Source: Pseudomonadota bacterium (lineage in GTDB: Bacteria; Pseudomonadota; Alphaproteobacteria; Sphingomonadales; Sphingomonadaceae). From it: a stretch of 17,033 nt of DNA. The notes under the pieces are model-generated. The model saw only the letters and a program-made list of their open reading frames with translations. It was not told where the DNA came from and made no database searches. Positions 6,780-13,549 of this stretch are shown in pieces (the first letter of the stretch is position 1; every line of letters begins with the position of its first letter). A program made the position numbers and the translations under genes. The stretch lies in contig JAFAEZ010000142.1 of assembly GCA_023423775.1 (NCBI GenBank), forward strand, positions 1 to 17,033, read 5' to 3'.

Positions 6780-6980
6780 ATGCCCGACAGCCCGAAAAAG
6801 GCCTTTCCGCTGCGCATCGAGCCCGCCCTGTGGGCGGCGCTCGAGCGCGCGGCGGCGGCCGATTTCCGGAGCGTCAATGCCGAGATAGAGTTTCTCTTGC
6901 GCGAGGCGCTGGCGCGGCGGGGCGTCAAGGTCCCGCCGCCCGAGACGCGGCGCCGGGGCCGACCGCCCAAGGAGGGCTGA
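6780..6980 (+). CDS. Arc-like ribbon-helix-helix DNA-binding protein with C-terminal AT-hook
   Basis: This 66-aa protein resembles the Arc/MetJ ribbon-helix-helix repressors. Residues 8-13 (AFPLRI) form the expected DNA-contacting strand, about 14-30 helix A, and RSVNAEIEFLLREALARRG (30-48) helix B, closely matching Arc's SVNSEI helix start. The tail ETRRRGRPPKEG contains RGRP (59-62) flanked by basic residues and proline, the core of an AT-hook that binds AT-rich minor grooves. It starts 4 nt after the SPFH stop with no visible Shine-Dalgarno, so coupled translation is likely. It may repress its own operon at the upstream palindrome (inference). Automatic annotation might call it a HicB- or Arc-type antitoxin, but no toxin is adjacent. 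Confidence 0.85.
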   Translation: MPDSPKKAFPLRIEPALWAALERAAAADFRSVNAEIEFLLREALARRGVKVPPPETRRRGRPPKEG

Positions 6981-6998
6981 GAGGCGGATCGCTTCGCC

Positions 6999-7027
6999 TT
7001 GGTCTTGTCACTTCAATCGCTTATATG
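6999..7027 (+). promoter_or_regulatory. probable ispG promoter, leaderless arrangement
   Basis: TTGGTC (6999-7004), a 17-nt spacer and TATATG (7022-7027) give a good sigma70-like promoter. The expected transcription start, 6-8 nt downstream, falls at about 7033-7035, on the ATG at 7034. Neither ATG 7034 nor ATG 7025 has a Shine-Dalgarno sequence. The ATG at 7025 lies inside the -10 hexamer and would not be transcribed from this promoter. Confidence 0.45.
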
Positions 7028-7033
7028 GCGGCC

Positions 7034-8161
7034 ATGTCCATTCGACCCTGGCGCGACATCGCGCGCCGTCCCTCGCGCCAGATCATGGTCGGCAATGTCG
7101 CCGTTGGCGGCGACGCGCCCGTCACCGTCCAGACGATGACCAACACCAATACCGCCGACGTCAAGGCCACTATCGACCAGATCCGCCGTTGCGAGGAAGC
7201 GGGCGCGGACATCATCCGCGTCTCCTGTCCGGACGAGGAATCCACCGCCGCGCTCAGGCAGATCGTGCGCGCGGCGCGGGTACCGATCGTTGCCGACATC
7301 CACTTCCACTATAAGCGTGCACTTGAGGCCGCCGACGCCGGCGCCGCCTGCCTGCGCATCAATCCCGGCAATATCGGGTCGGAGGCGCGGGTCGCCGAAG
7401 TCGTGCGCGCGGCCAAGGCGAACGGCTGTTCGATGCGGATCGGCGTGAATGCCGGCAGCCTCGAAAAGGACCTGCTCGAGAAATATGGCGAGCCGTGCCC
7501 CGAGGCGCTGGTCGAATCCGCGCTCGACCATATCAAGCTGCTCGAGGACCAGGATTTCCGCGAATATAAGGTCGCGGTGAAGGCGTCGGACGTGTTTCTG
7601 GCCGTCGCCGCCTACCAGCAGCTCGCCGAAGCCGTCGATTGCCCGCTCCATCTCGGCATCACCGAGGCCGGCGGCGCTCGTGGCGGCACCGTCAAGTCGG
7701 CGATCGGCATCGGCTCCTTGCTCTGGTTCGGCATCGGCGACACGATCCGCGTCTCGCTCTCCGCCGAACCGGAAGAGGAAGTGCGGGTCGGCTACGAAAT
7801 TTTGAAGAGCCTCGGCATCCGCAATCGCGGCGTTCGCGTCGTCTCCTGCCCGTCCTGCGCGCGCCAGGGGTTCGACGTGATCCGCACCGTGCAGACGCTC
7901 GAGGAAAGGCTGAGCCACATCCGCACGCCGCTCTCGCTCTCCGTGCTCGGCTGCGTCGTCAACGGTCCCGGCGAGGCGCGCGAGACCGATATCGGCCTCA
8001 CCGGCGGCGGCAACGGGAAGCATATGGTCTATCTGTCGGGCGTCACCGACCACCACGTCCAGGACGCCGACATGGTCGACCATATCGTCCGATTGGTCGA
8101 GGCGAAGGCCGCCGAGATCGAAGCCGCCACTACCGACGCCCTCCCAACAGCCGCCGAGTAG
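7034..8161 (+). CDS. ispG: 4-hydroxy-3-methylbut-2-en-1-yl diphosphate synthase IspG (GcpE)
   Basis: IspG (375 aa) is the [4Fe-4S] enzyme of the MEP pathway that reductively converts methylerythritol cyclodiphosphate to HMBPP, the penultimate step of isoprenoid precursor synthesis. The N-terminal TIM barrel shows PWRDIARRPSRQIMVGNVAVGG, VQTMTNTNT and RVSCPDEES. The C-terminal domain carries the cluster ligands Cys272 and Cys275 (SCPSCARQGFD), Cys307 (GCVVNGPGEA) and Glu314. Length is normal for the bacterial form without an insert. I chose ATG 7034 because MSIRPWR is the usual start in relatives and the promoter position suggests a leaderless message; ATG 7025 would add three residues. The start lies 53 nt after the RHH stop, probably as its own unit. 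Confidence 0.95.
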   Translation: MSIRPWRDIARRPSRQIMVGNVAVGGDAPVTVQTMTNTNTADVKATIDQIRRCEEAGADIIRVSCPDEESTAALRQIVRAARVPIVADIHFHYKRALEAADAGAACLRINPGNIGSEARVAEVVRAAKANGCSMRIGVNAGSLEKDLLEKYGEPCPEALVESALDHIKLLEDQDFREYKVAVKASDVFLAVAAYQQLAEAVDCPLHLGITEAGGARGGTVKSAIGIGSLLWFGIGDTIRVSLSAEPEEEVRVGYEILKSLGIRNRGVRVVSCPSCARQGFDVIRTVQTLEERLSHIRTPLSLSVLGCVVNGPGEARETDIGLTGGGNGKHMVYLSGVTDHHVQDADMVDHIVRLVEAKAAEIEAATTDALPTAAE

Positions 8162-8163
8162 GA

Positions 8164-8247
8164 CGTAACTGCGAGCGTAGCGCGGCAATCCAGTGGCGTC
8201 GCCGCGGGATAAGTGGATTGCTTCGTCGCTCGCTCCTCGCAATGACG
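8164..8247. repeat. REP-like palindromic interspersed repeat
   Basis: A left arm (8164-8192, containing GCGAGCGTAGCG and GCAATCCA) and a right arm (8214-8247, containing TGGATTGCTTCGTCGCTCGC and ending CGCAATGACG) are imperfectly complementary around a 21-nt centre. The arms match the widespread CGTCATTGCGAG...GCAATCCA type of extragenic palindrome known from sphingomonads and other bacteria. It begins 2 nt after the ispG stop and ends 5 nt before the next start. It could fold into a long hairpin that protects or ends the ispG message. No second copy was found in this window. Confidence 0.75.
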
Positions 8248-8252
8248 GCCTG

Positions 8253-9152
8253 ATGCGTTCCCCCGTTCATAGCACCGCCACCGCCTTCGCCGTCGCCTCG
8301 CTCGGCATCGCCGCCTTCTCGACGATGGACGCGGTGATGAAGGATCTCGCGATCGGGATCGGCGCATACAATGCTTTGCTGTGGCGGACGCTGGCCGGCG
8401 CCGTCATCGGCGGCCTCGTCTTCTTCGTCCGGCGGAGCGCCTGGCCCGGACGAGAAGCCGGGCGCATCCATCTCCTGCGCGGCATATTGTCGGCGGCGAT
8501 GGCGATGCTGTTTTTCTGGGGGCTCGCCCGCGTGCCGCTGGCGCAGGGCGTGGCTTTGTCGTTCGTCGCGCCGCTGATCGCGCTCTATCTCGCCGCCTGG
8601 CTTTTGAAGGAAAAGATCGAGCGCCAGGCGATCCTGGCCTCGTTGCTCGGCTTTGCCGGCGTGATCGTGATCCTGTCGGGCCAGGCCGCGGCCGATCTCG
8701 GGCCTGAGGCGTTCGAGGGCGCCATCGCCATCCTGATCTCGGCCGGCCTCTATGCTTATAATATAATCCTGATGCGCCGGCAGGCGCAGGTGGCCGGGCC
8801 GCTCGAGGTCGCCTTCTTCATGAGCCTGATCATGACCGGCTGCTTCCTCTTCGCCGCGCCTGCGCTGGCCGAGGTGCCTGCCGCGGCGGAATGGCCGGCC
8901 ATCCTCGGCGCCGCCTTGCTCGCCTTTGTCTCGCTGATGCTGCTCTCCTGGGCCTATGCGCGGGCCGAGGCGCAGCATCTCGCTCCGGTCGAATATACCG
9001 CCTTCGTCTGGGCGTCCTTCTTCGGCTATCTGATCTTCGACGAGCCGGTGCGTCCTTTCACCCTTGTCGGCGCGGCGATGATCGTTACGGCCTGCATCAT
9101 CGCGGCGCGCCGGCGCCCTGTCTCGATCGCGGAAATGGAGGCGGCTTTATGA
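8253..9152 (+). CDS. EamA-type (DMT superfamily) transporter
   Basis: This 299-aa inner-membrane protein has about ten hydrophobic helices arranged as two EamA repeats, at about residues 12-141 and 157-286. Typical features are the LLWRTLAGAVIGG segment, LRGILSAAMAMLFFWGLARVPLAQGVALSFVAPLIALYLAAWLLKEKI at the end of repeat 1, and VEYTAFVWASFFGYLIFDEPV in repeat 2. Such proteins export or import small metabolites; the substrate cannot be read from sequence. I start it at ATG 8253. The frame is open upstream to 8193, but that part is translated repeat (KWIASSLAPRNDG). The end overlaps the next gene's ATG by 4 nt, suggesting coupled expression of two transporters. Confidence 0.88.
   Translation: MRSPVHSTATAFAVASLGIAAFSTMDAVMKDLAIGIGAYNALLWRTLAGAVIGGLVFFVRRSAWPGREAGRIHLLRGILSAAMAMLFFWGLARVPLAQGVALSFVAPLIALYLAAWLLKEKIERQAILASLLGFAGVIVILSGQAAADLGPEAFEGAIAILISAGLYAYNIILMRRQAQVAGPLEVAFFMSLIMTGCFLFAAPALAEVPAAAEWPAILGAALLAFVSLMLLSWAYARAEAQHLAPVEYTAFVWASFFGYLIFDEPVRPFTLVGAAMIVTACIIAARRRPVSIAEMEAAL
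8757..8767 (+). promoter_or_regulatory. overlapping TATAAT boxes inside the EamA gene
   Basis: TATAATATAAT holds two overlapping perfect -10 hexamers within a GC-rich coding region, and TG lies two bases upstream of the first. No matching -35 is seen at 17 nt. It spells Tyr-Asn-Ile-Ile using the codon ATA, unusual in a GC-rich genome. An internal promoter for the downstream SMR gene is possible but weakly supported. Confidence 0.2.
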
Positions 9153-9466
9153 TGGCGTGGTTCTGGCTCGTTCTCGGCGGCCTTTTCGAGGTGGGGTTCA
9201 CCACCGCGCTGCGCTTCGTCGACGGCTTCAAGAATCTCCCGTGGACGCTCGCCTTCCTGGTCTCGGTGACGCTCTCCATGGGCCTGCTCGAAAAGGCATC
9301 GCGCACGATCCCGATGGGTACTGCCTACGCGGTCTGGGGCGGGATCGGCGCGGTCGGCACGGTGCTGGTCGGCATCTTCTTCTTCCAGGAAGCGGCCGGC
9401 GCGCTGCGCATCGCCCTCATCTTCGGCATCGTCGCCTGCATCGCCGGCCTGAAGCTCATCCACTGA
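9149..9466 (+). CDS. SMR-family transporter, SugE/Gdx-like
   Basis: This 105-aa protein has four membrane helices and belongs to the small multidrug resistance family, whose members work as dual-topology dimers. Glu14 (GLFEVGF) is the central proton/substrate-binding residue. PMGTAYAVWGGIGAVGTVLVG (55-75) contains the conserved tryptophan loop and resembles the guanidinium exporter branch (SugE/Gdx) rather than EmrE. The first helix differs from typical Gdx: EVGFTTALRFVDGF stands where EVVWAVGLKYTxGF is usual, so guanidinium specificity is uncertain. It starts with two consecutive ATGs (9149, 9152), the first overlapping the upstream stop. It may be co-expressed with the EamA transporter. It converges on the amidase gene with 9 bp between. 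Confidence 0.88.
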   Translation: MMAWFWLVLGGLFEVGFTTALRFVDGFKNLPWTLAFLVSVTLSMGLLEKASRTIPMGTAYAVWGGIGAVGTVLVGIFFFQEAAGALRIALIFGIVACIAGLKLIH

Positions 9467-9479
9467 CCGGCGAGGTCAG
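9463..9479. terminator. hairpin formed by two convergent stop codons
   Basis: CTGACC (9463-9468) and GGTCAG (9474-9479) form a perfect 6-bp stem with loop GGCGA. The arms include the TGA of the SMR gene (9464-9466) and the TCA that is the amidase stop on the other strand (9476-9478). With only 9 bp between the genes, this is the only candidate shared terminator. No T tract follows. Confidence 0.4.
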
Positions 9480-10996
9480 CGGGCGGGGTCGAGCAAGGGC
9501 GCGACCGCCGGCATCGTCTCGACCGATTCGGCCAGGGTCGGTTCGACCCGCTTCCTCGACGCCTGCTCATAGGCGTAGCCGAGCGACAGGATCATCGCGT
9601 CCGACCATTTGGGGCCGATGAAGCTCAGGCCCACGGGAAGTCCCTTCACCTCGCCCATCGGCACGGTGAGGTGCGGATAGCCAGCGACCGCGGCGAGGCT
9701 CCCGGCGCCGCCGCCGCTGATCTGGTCGCCGTTGACCGCGTCGATCGGCCAGGCGGGCGGCATAGTCGGGCCGACCAAAGCGACGACGTCATGCTCCTTG
9801 AGAAGGCGGTCGATGCCTTCGGGCCCTGCCTTGGTGAAGGAGAAGGTGCGCGCCTTCTTGTAATCCTCGTCGTCTAGCCCTTTGGTCTTCTCGGCCTGCT
9901 CGAAAATGTCCTGGCCGAACAGCGCCATCTCCTTGGCGGCATTGGCCTTGTTGAAGGCGATCAGGTCCGCCAGCGTGCGCGTCTTCACCGTCGGCGGCGT
10001 GCTGGCGAGATATGCGTTCATATCGGCCTTGAGTTCGGTCAGCAGGACGGTGAACTCGTTCTTGCCGATCTCGCCGCGACCCTCGAACTTGGCGATCTCG
10101 ACCAACGTGGCGCCCTGGGCCTTCAGCGTCGCAAGCGCCTCCTCGAACGCTGCATCGGTGCGGAAGCCGGTGGCGAAGCGCATCACGCCGATCCTCTTGC
10201 CCCGCAGTGCATCGGACGAGAGCGCGGCGGCATAATCGGTGCGGCGCTTGTCGGCCTCGGCCGTGGCCGGATCGGCCGCGTCGCTGCCGGCGATCGCGCC
10301 CAGCACCAAGGCGGACTCGCGCACCGTGCGTGTCATCGGACCGGCCGTATCCTGGCTGTGGCTGATCGGCACGATATGCGTGCGGCTGACGAGGCCGACC
10401 GTGGGCTTGAAACCGACGATGCCGTTGATCGCGGCCGGGCAGGTGATCGAGCCGTCCGTCTCCGAGCCGATCGCGGCTGGCACCATGCCGGCGGCCACGG
10501 CCGCGCCGCTGCCCGAGCTCGATCCGCAGGTGTTGCGGTTGAGCGCGTGCGGATTGCGGGTCTGGCCGCCGACTGCGCTCCAGCCGGAGATCGAATCGCT
10601 CGATCGGATATTGGCCCATTCGGACAGATTGGCCTTGCCGACGATCACGGCCCCGGCCGCGCGCAGCCTTGCCACCAGCGGCGCGTCGCGATTGGTGACA
10701 TTGTCCTTGAGGGCAAGACTGCCGGCGGTGGTCGGAAGCGGCCCCTTTGCCTCGATATTGTCCTTGAGCAGGATCGGCATGCCGAACAGAGGGCCGCGCC
10801 CTCGCCGCTGCCGGTCGAGCGCCCGCGCCTGCTCCAGCGCGGTCGGGTCGACGGCGATCACGGCGTTGAGCTTGGGGTTCAGCGCGTCGATCCGAGCCAG
10901 CGCGGCCTCGGCCTGGGCGGTGGCGGTGGCAGGCGCCGCCATTGCCGGCGCCGCGAACAGCAGGGAGGCGCCGGCGAGAAGGCAGGTACGGATCAT
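9476..10996 (-). CDS. secreted amidase-signature family hydrolase
   Basis: This 506-aa protein belongs to the amidase signature family, which hydrolyses amide bonds with a Ser-cisSer-Lys triad. A signal peptide, MIRTCLLAGASLLFAAPAMA, has a likely cleavage after Ala20, so it should act in the periplasm. Lys78 (FGMPILLKDNIEAKG) is the catalytic lysine. CGSSSGSGAAVAAGM (157-171) supplies the cis-Ser, likely Ser159, and GSETDGSITCPAAINGIVGFKPT (177-199) the nucleophile Ser183, spaced 24 residues apart as in the family. It is closest in style to stand-alone amidases, not GatA, which is cytoplasmic. It starts 10 nt after the M61 gene stop, probably in one transcript. Substrate unknown. Confidence 0.9.
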   Translation of the reverse strand: MIRTCLLAGASLLFAAPAMAAPATATAQAEAALARIDALNPKLNAVIAVDPTALEQARALDRQRRGRGPLFGMPILLKDNIEAKGPLPTTAGSLALKDNVTNRDAPLVARLRAAGAVIVGKANLSEWANIRSSDSISGWSAVGGQTRNPHALNRNTCGSSSGSGAAVAAGMVPAAIGSETDGSITCPAAINGIVGFKPTVGLVSRTHIVPISHSQDTAGPMTRTVRESALVLGAIAGSDAADPATAEADKRRTDYAAALSSDALRGKRIGVMRFATGFRTDAAFEEALATLKAQGATLVEIAKFEGRGEIGKNEFTVLLTELKADMNAYLASTPPTVKTRTLADLIAFNKANAAKEMALFGQDIFEQAEKTKGLDDEDYKKARTFSFTKAGPEGIDRLLKEHDVVALVGPTMPPAWPIDAVNGDQISGGGAGSLAAVAGYPHLTVPMGEVKGLPVGLSFIGPKWSDAMILSLGYAYEQASRKRVEPTLAESVETMPAVAPLLDPAR

Positions 10997-11006
10997 CGTG
11001 TTTTCC

Positions 11007-12917
11007 TTACGGGAGTGGGGCGAGCAGGTCGTCGAGCGAAGAACGGCCGGTCCCGACCTTCTCCAGCACCGGATATTTCAGCCCCTCGTGATAATCGAGA
11101 TCGATGGTCCGGAAGAGGTCGCCCTTCTTCACCAGCAGCTTGATCGGCGATTTGCTGCCCTTGGCGGCGGTGATTGCGCCCTTGAAGTCGTCGTTCGAAT
11201 ATTCGCGGCCGTTGATCGCGACGATCTTGGTGCCGGTGGTCACGCCCTCGTTGAACAAGGGCGAATCCCATGCGACGCCGTTGATCACGCCGTCTTTCCC
11301 GACGGTAATGCCGATCGCGTAGGTGAGATCCAGGATCTCGCGGTCGAGCTCGCGTGACTTGAAGTAGGCCGGCGGCGTCTCGCTATAGGCGAGGCGGTAT
11401 CCGCCGCGCTTGATCCAGTCGAGCGGCGCGTCGCCGGGACGCTCCACCCGCTGGTTGAGATAGGTCGCCCAGTCATAAGGAGTGACCGCGTTCAGCGTCC
11501 GCACCACGTCGTCGAACGTGTAGGTGGAGATGCCCTGATCGCCCGGATTGATGCCGAAGAAGGCGCGGGCGAAATCGTCGATCGACTTGCGGCCGCGGGT
11601 GCGCTCGCGGATGATGCTGTCGACGTCGAGCCAGATCAGCATGCCCTCGCTGTAATAATCCTCCGAGCGCTGCCAGCTCGGGAAGGGCTTGGGCTGGCGG
11701 GCGCTGATGATCGGATCGTTGGTGGTGTCGATCAGCGGGCGCCAGGTCCGGCCGGGCATGGTGCTGTAATAAGCAGCGGTGCGGGCGAGCTCGGCCTTGA
11801 TGTCCTCGACCGGCATCATGCCCGAGCGCGCCGACAGAACGTTGCCCCAGAATTGAGTCTGGCCCTCATAGACCCAGAGCAGGCTGTTCTGCATCGGCAT
11901 GCGGTAGTCGGGCGTGAACAGGTCGGCGCCGCGCCGATATTTGCCGTCCCAGCTGTGGTTGAATTCGTGGGCGAGCAGGTCGCGCCCGGCCGAGCGCTTG
12001 TCCCACTCGGTGAAATATTCCCGCGGGTGGCTGTTCTCGGACGAGCGCAGATGCTCGAGGCCGATGCCGCCCATCTTGTCGGTCAGCGCGAGCAGGAATT
12101 CATATTCGTCGAAATGCTTGGCGCCGTAGAGCTTCAGCGTCTGCTCGACGAGACGGCGGTGGGCGGCCATCTGCTCGGGCGTCGCGGCGAGGTCGCCGGG
12201 CCGGTCGGCGAAGATGTTGAGCCAGACGTCCTGGCCGAGATTCTCGCGGCGGTAATAGCGGCCGGCGAACATCGGCGAGTCGACCAGAGTCTCGTAGGAC
12301 ACCGGCTTGTAGGTGATCCGGTCGCCCTGCTTCTTGGCGACGTCGAGCGAGGTCGCGGCCTGCCAGCCCGGCGGCAGCGTGATGTGGGCGATGATCGGGA
12401 TGTTCCGGACGAATGTGCCGGCCGGATAGAGCGACATCTTCTCCCACTGCACGTTGAGCATGTCCGGGGTCATCGTGACGCGGCCCTGATTGGGCTCGGC
12501 CGGCGAGAGATGCTGGAACTCGACATCCAGGCTCTTCACGCCTGCGGGGACGTCGACATGAAAGGCGTAGACGTCGGCAGGGTCGCGGCGCCAGGCGATC
12601 GGCTTGCCGTTGCCACTGATCTTGAGGCCGGCGATCGTCGAGATCGGCCCGCGCGGCGCGTGGTTGCCCGGCAGCCATTCGGGGTAGAGGAGGGTCAGCG
12701 GGCCGGCGCCGGCGACTGGTATCGTCTGCTTGACCCGGAAGATCGCGCGCGCGGTGTCGCGGGCGTCGACGTCGATCGTCAGCGTGCCGGGATAGGCGAC
12801 GTCGCGCGCGGCCGGGATTCGGTCGGTGCGTGGCAGGGGCTGCGGCGCGCTGTCGGTCTGGGCGAGGGCCGGAGCGGCAAGGGCGAGGGCGAGCGGGAAG
12901 ATCAGGCTGTGACGCAA
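11007..12917 (-). CDS. secreted M61 (glycyl aminopeptidase) family metallopeptidase with PDZ domain
   Basis: This 636-aa protein is a zinc peptidase of family M61. The signal peptide MRHSLIFPLALALAAPALAQ is followed by the N-terminal M61 beta domain, with LYPEWLPGNHAPRGP at 77-91. The metal site HEFNH (317-321, in LLAHEFNHSWDGKYRR) has the HExxH pattern, and Glu351 in WVYEGQTQFWG is the likely third ligand. A PDZ domain lies at about 530-605 (VINGVAWDSPLFNEGVTTGTKIVAINGREY). I place the start at TTG 12917, because GGAGAG lies about 6 nt upstream and a signal peptide begins there. The open frame continues to 13181, but that part overlaps ppa and is low-complexity. It follows ppa by 73 nt and precedes the amidase; family activity is on N-terminal Gly or Ala peptides. 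Confidence 0.9.
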   Translation of the reverse strand: MRHSLIFPLALALAAPALAQTDSAPQPLPRTDRIPAARDVAYPGTLTIDVDARDTARAIFRVKQTIPVAGAGPLTLLYPEWLPGNHAPRGPISTIAGLKISGNGKPIAWRRDPADVYAFHVDVPAGVKSLDVEFQHLSPAEPNQGRVTMTPDMLNVQWEKMSLYPAGTFVRNIPIIAHITLPPGWQAATSLDVAKKQGDRITYKPVSYETLVDSPMFAGRYYRRENLGQDVWLNIFADRPGDLAATPEQMAAHRRLVEQTLKLYGAKHFDEYEFLLALTDKMGGIGLEHLRSSENSHPREYFTEWDKRSAGRDLLAHEFNHSWDGKYRRGADLFTPDYRMPMQNSLLWVYEGQTQFWGNVLSARSGMMPVEDIKAELARTAAYYSTMPGRTWRPLIDTTNDPIISARQPKPFPSWQRSEDYYSEGMLIWLDVDSIIRERTRGRKSIDDFARAFFGINPGDQGISTYTFDDVVRTLNAVTPYDWATYLNQRVERPGDAPLDWIKRGGYRLAYSETPPAYFKSRELDREILDLTYAIGITVGKDGVINGVAWDSPLFNEGVTTGTKIVAINGREYSNDDFKGAITAAKGSKSPIKLLVKKGDLFRTIDLDYHEGLKYPVLEKVGTGRSSLDDLLAPLP

Positions 12918-12933
12918 GGGAGACTCTCCAGAT

Positions 12934-12955
12934 ACGAAAGCTTTGGCGCTTTCGT
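12934..12955 (-). other. hairpin between ppa and the M61 peptidase gene
   Basis: ACGAAAGC (12934-12941) and GCTTTCGT (12948-12955) form a perfect 8-bp stem with a 6-nt loop. It sits 35 nt after the ppa stop and 16 nt before the M61 start. There is no T tract, so it may be a weak terminator, an RNA-processing element or a site separating expression of ppa from the secreted enzymes. Confidence 0.45.
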
Positions 12956-12990
12956 GGCGGATCGTCTCCCCTGCGTCCAGTATGCTTGCG

Positions 12991-13539
12991 TCAGGCGGCG
13001 GCTTCGGCCTTGGCCTGCTTGGCGCGGTCGATCGCCTCGACGATGATGCGCTCGGCGTCGGCGCGGCCGAGCCAATGGCCGACGCGGACCCACTTCTCGC
13101 TCTCGAGATCCTTATAGTGGGTGAAGAAATGTTCGATCTGCTGCTTGACGATCTGCGGCAGATCGTCGGCTTCCTCGACATTCTGGTAATAAGGGAAGGT
13201 GGTGTCGACGGGCACTGCGAGAATCTTCTCGTCGCCGCCGGCCTCGTCCTCGAGCAGCAGCACCGCGATCGGGCGCACGCGCACGACGCACCCCGGGATG
13301 AAGGGCGAGCGCGCCACCACCATCACGTCCAGCGGGTCGCCATCGGGCGACAGCGTGTGCGGGATGAAGCCGTAGTTGGTCGGGTAGCGCATCGGCGTGT
13401 GGAGGATTCGGTCCACGAAGATCGCGCCCGACTTCTTGTCGAACTCGTACTTGACCGGCTCGCCGCCGACCGGGACTTCGATGATGACGTTGATGCTGCG
13501 GGGCGGATCTTCGCCGATGGGGATGAGGTCGATGTTCAT
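12991..13539 (-). CDS. ppa: inorganic pyrophosphatase (family I)
   Basis: This 182-aa soluble enzyme hydrolyses pyrophosphate to phosphate in the cytoplasm, pulling biosynthetic reactions forward. The active-site signature DGDPLDVMV places the metal-binding aspartates at Asp66, Asp68 and Asp71, matching the E. coli spacing. KYEFDKKSGAIFVDRIL (30-46) and RYPTNYGFIPHT (51-62) are near-invariant, and HYKDLESEKWVRVGHW lies near the C-terminus. The ATG is preceded by GGGGAG with a 7-nt spacing. It is divergent from hisS, with 61 bp between the starts. A short Ala-rich tail ends the protein. Confidence 0.97.
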   Translation of the reverse strand: MNIDLIPIGEDPPRSINVIIEVPVGGEPVKYEFDKKSGAIFVDRILHTPMRYPTNYGFIPHTLSPDGDPLDVMVVARSPFIPGCVVRVRPIAVLLLEDEAGGDEKILAVPVDTTFPYYQNVEEADDLPQIVKQQIEHFFTHYKDLESEKWVRVGHWLGRADAERIIVEAIDRAKQAKAEAAA

Positions 13540-13549
13540 AGTGGCGCTC

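Noticed and set aside
6780..6980. Reading the RHH gene as the antitoxin of a toxin-antitoxin pair
   Set aside because: The neighbours are an SPFH membrane protein and ispG; no small toxin-like gene is adjacent.
6830..7033. Extension of the ispG frame through the RHH gene
   Set aside because: It overlaps the RHH gene in another frame, and IspG homology begins at MSIRPW (7034).
8193..8252. 20-residue N-terminal extension of the EamA transporter
   Set aside because: It is translated REP-like repeat sequence; the EamA protein starts naturally at ATG 8253.
12918..13181. 88-residue extension of the M61 peptidase
   Set aside because: It overlaps ppa in another frame, is Ser/Arg-rich, and would hide an otherwise perfect signal peptide.
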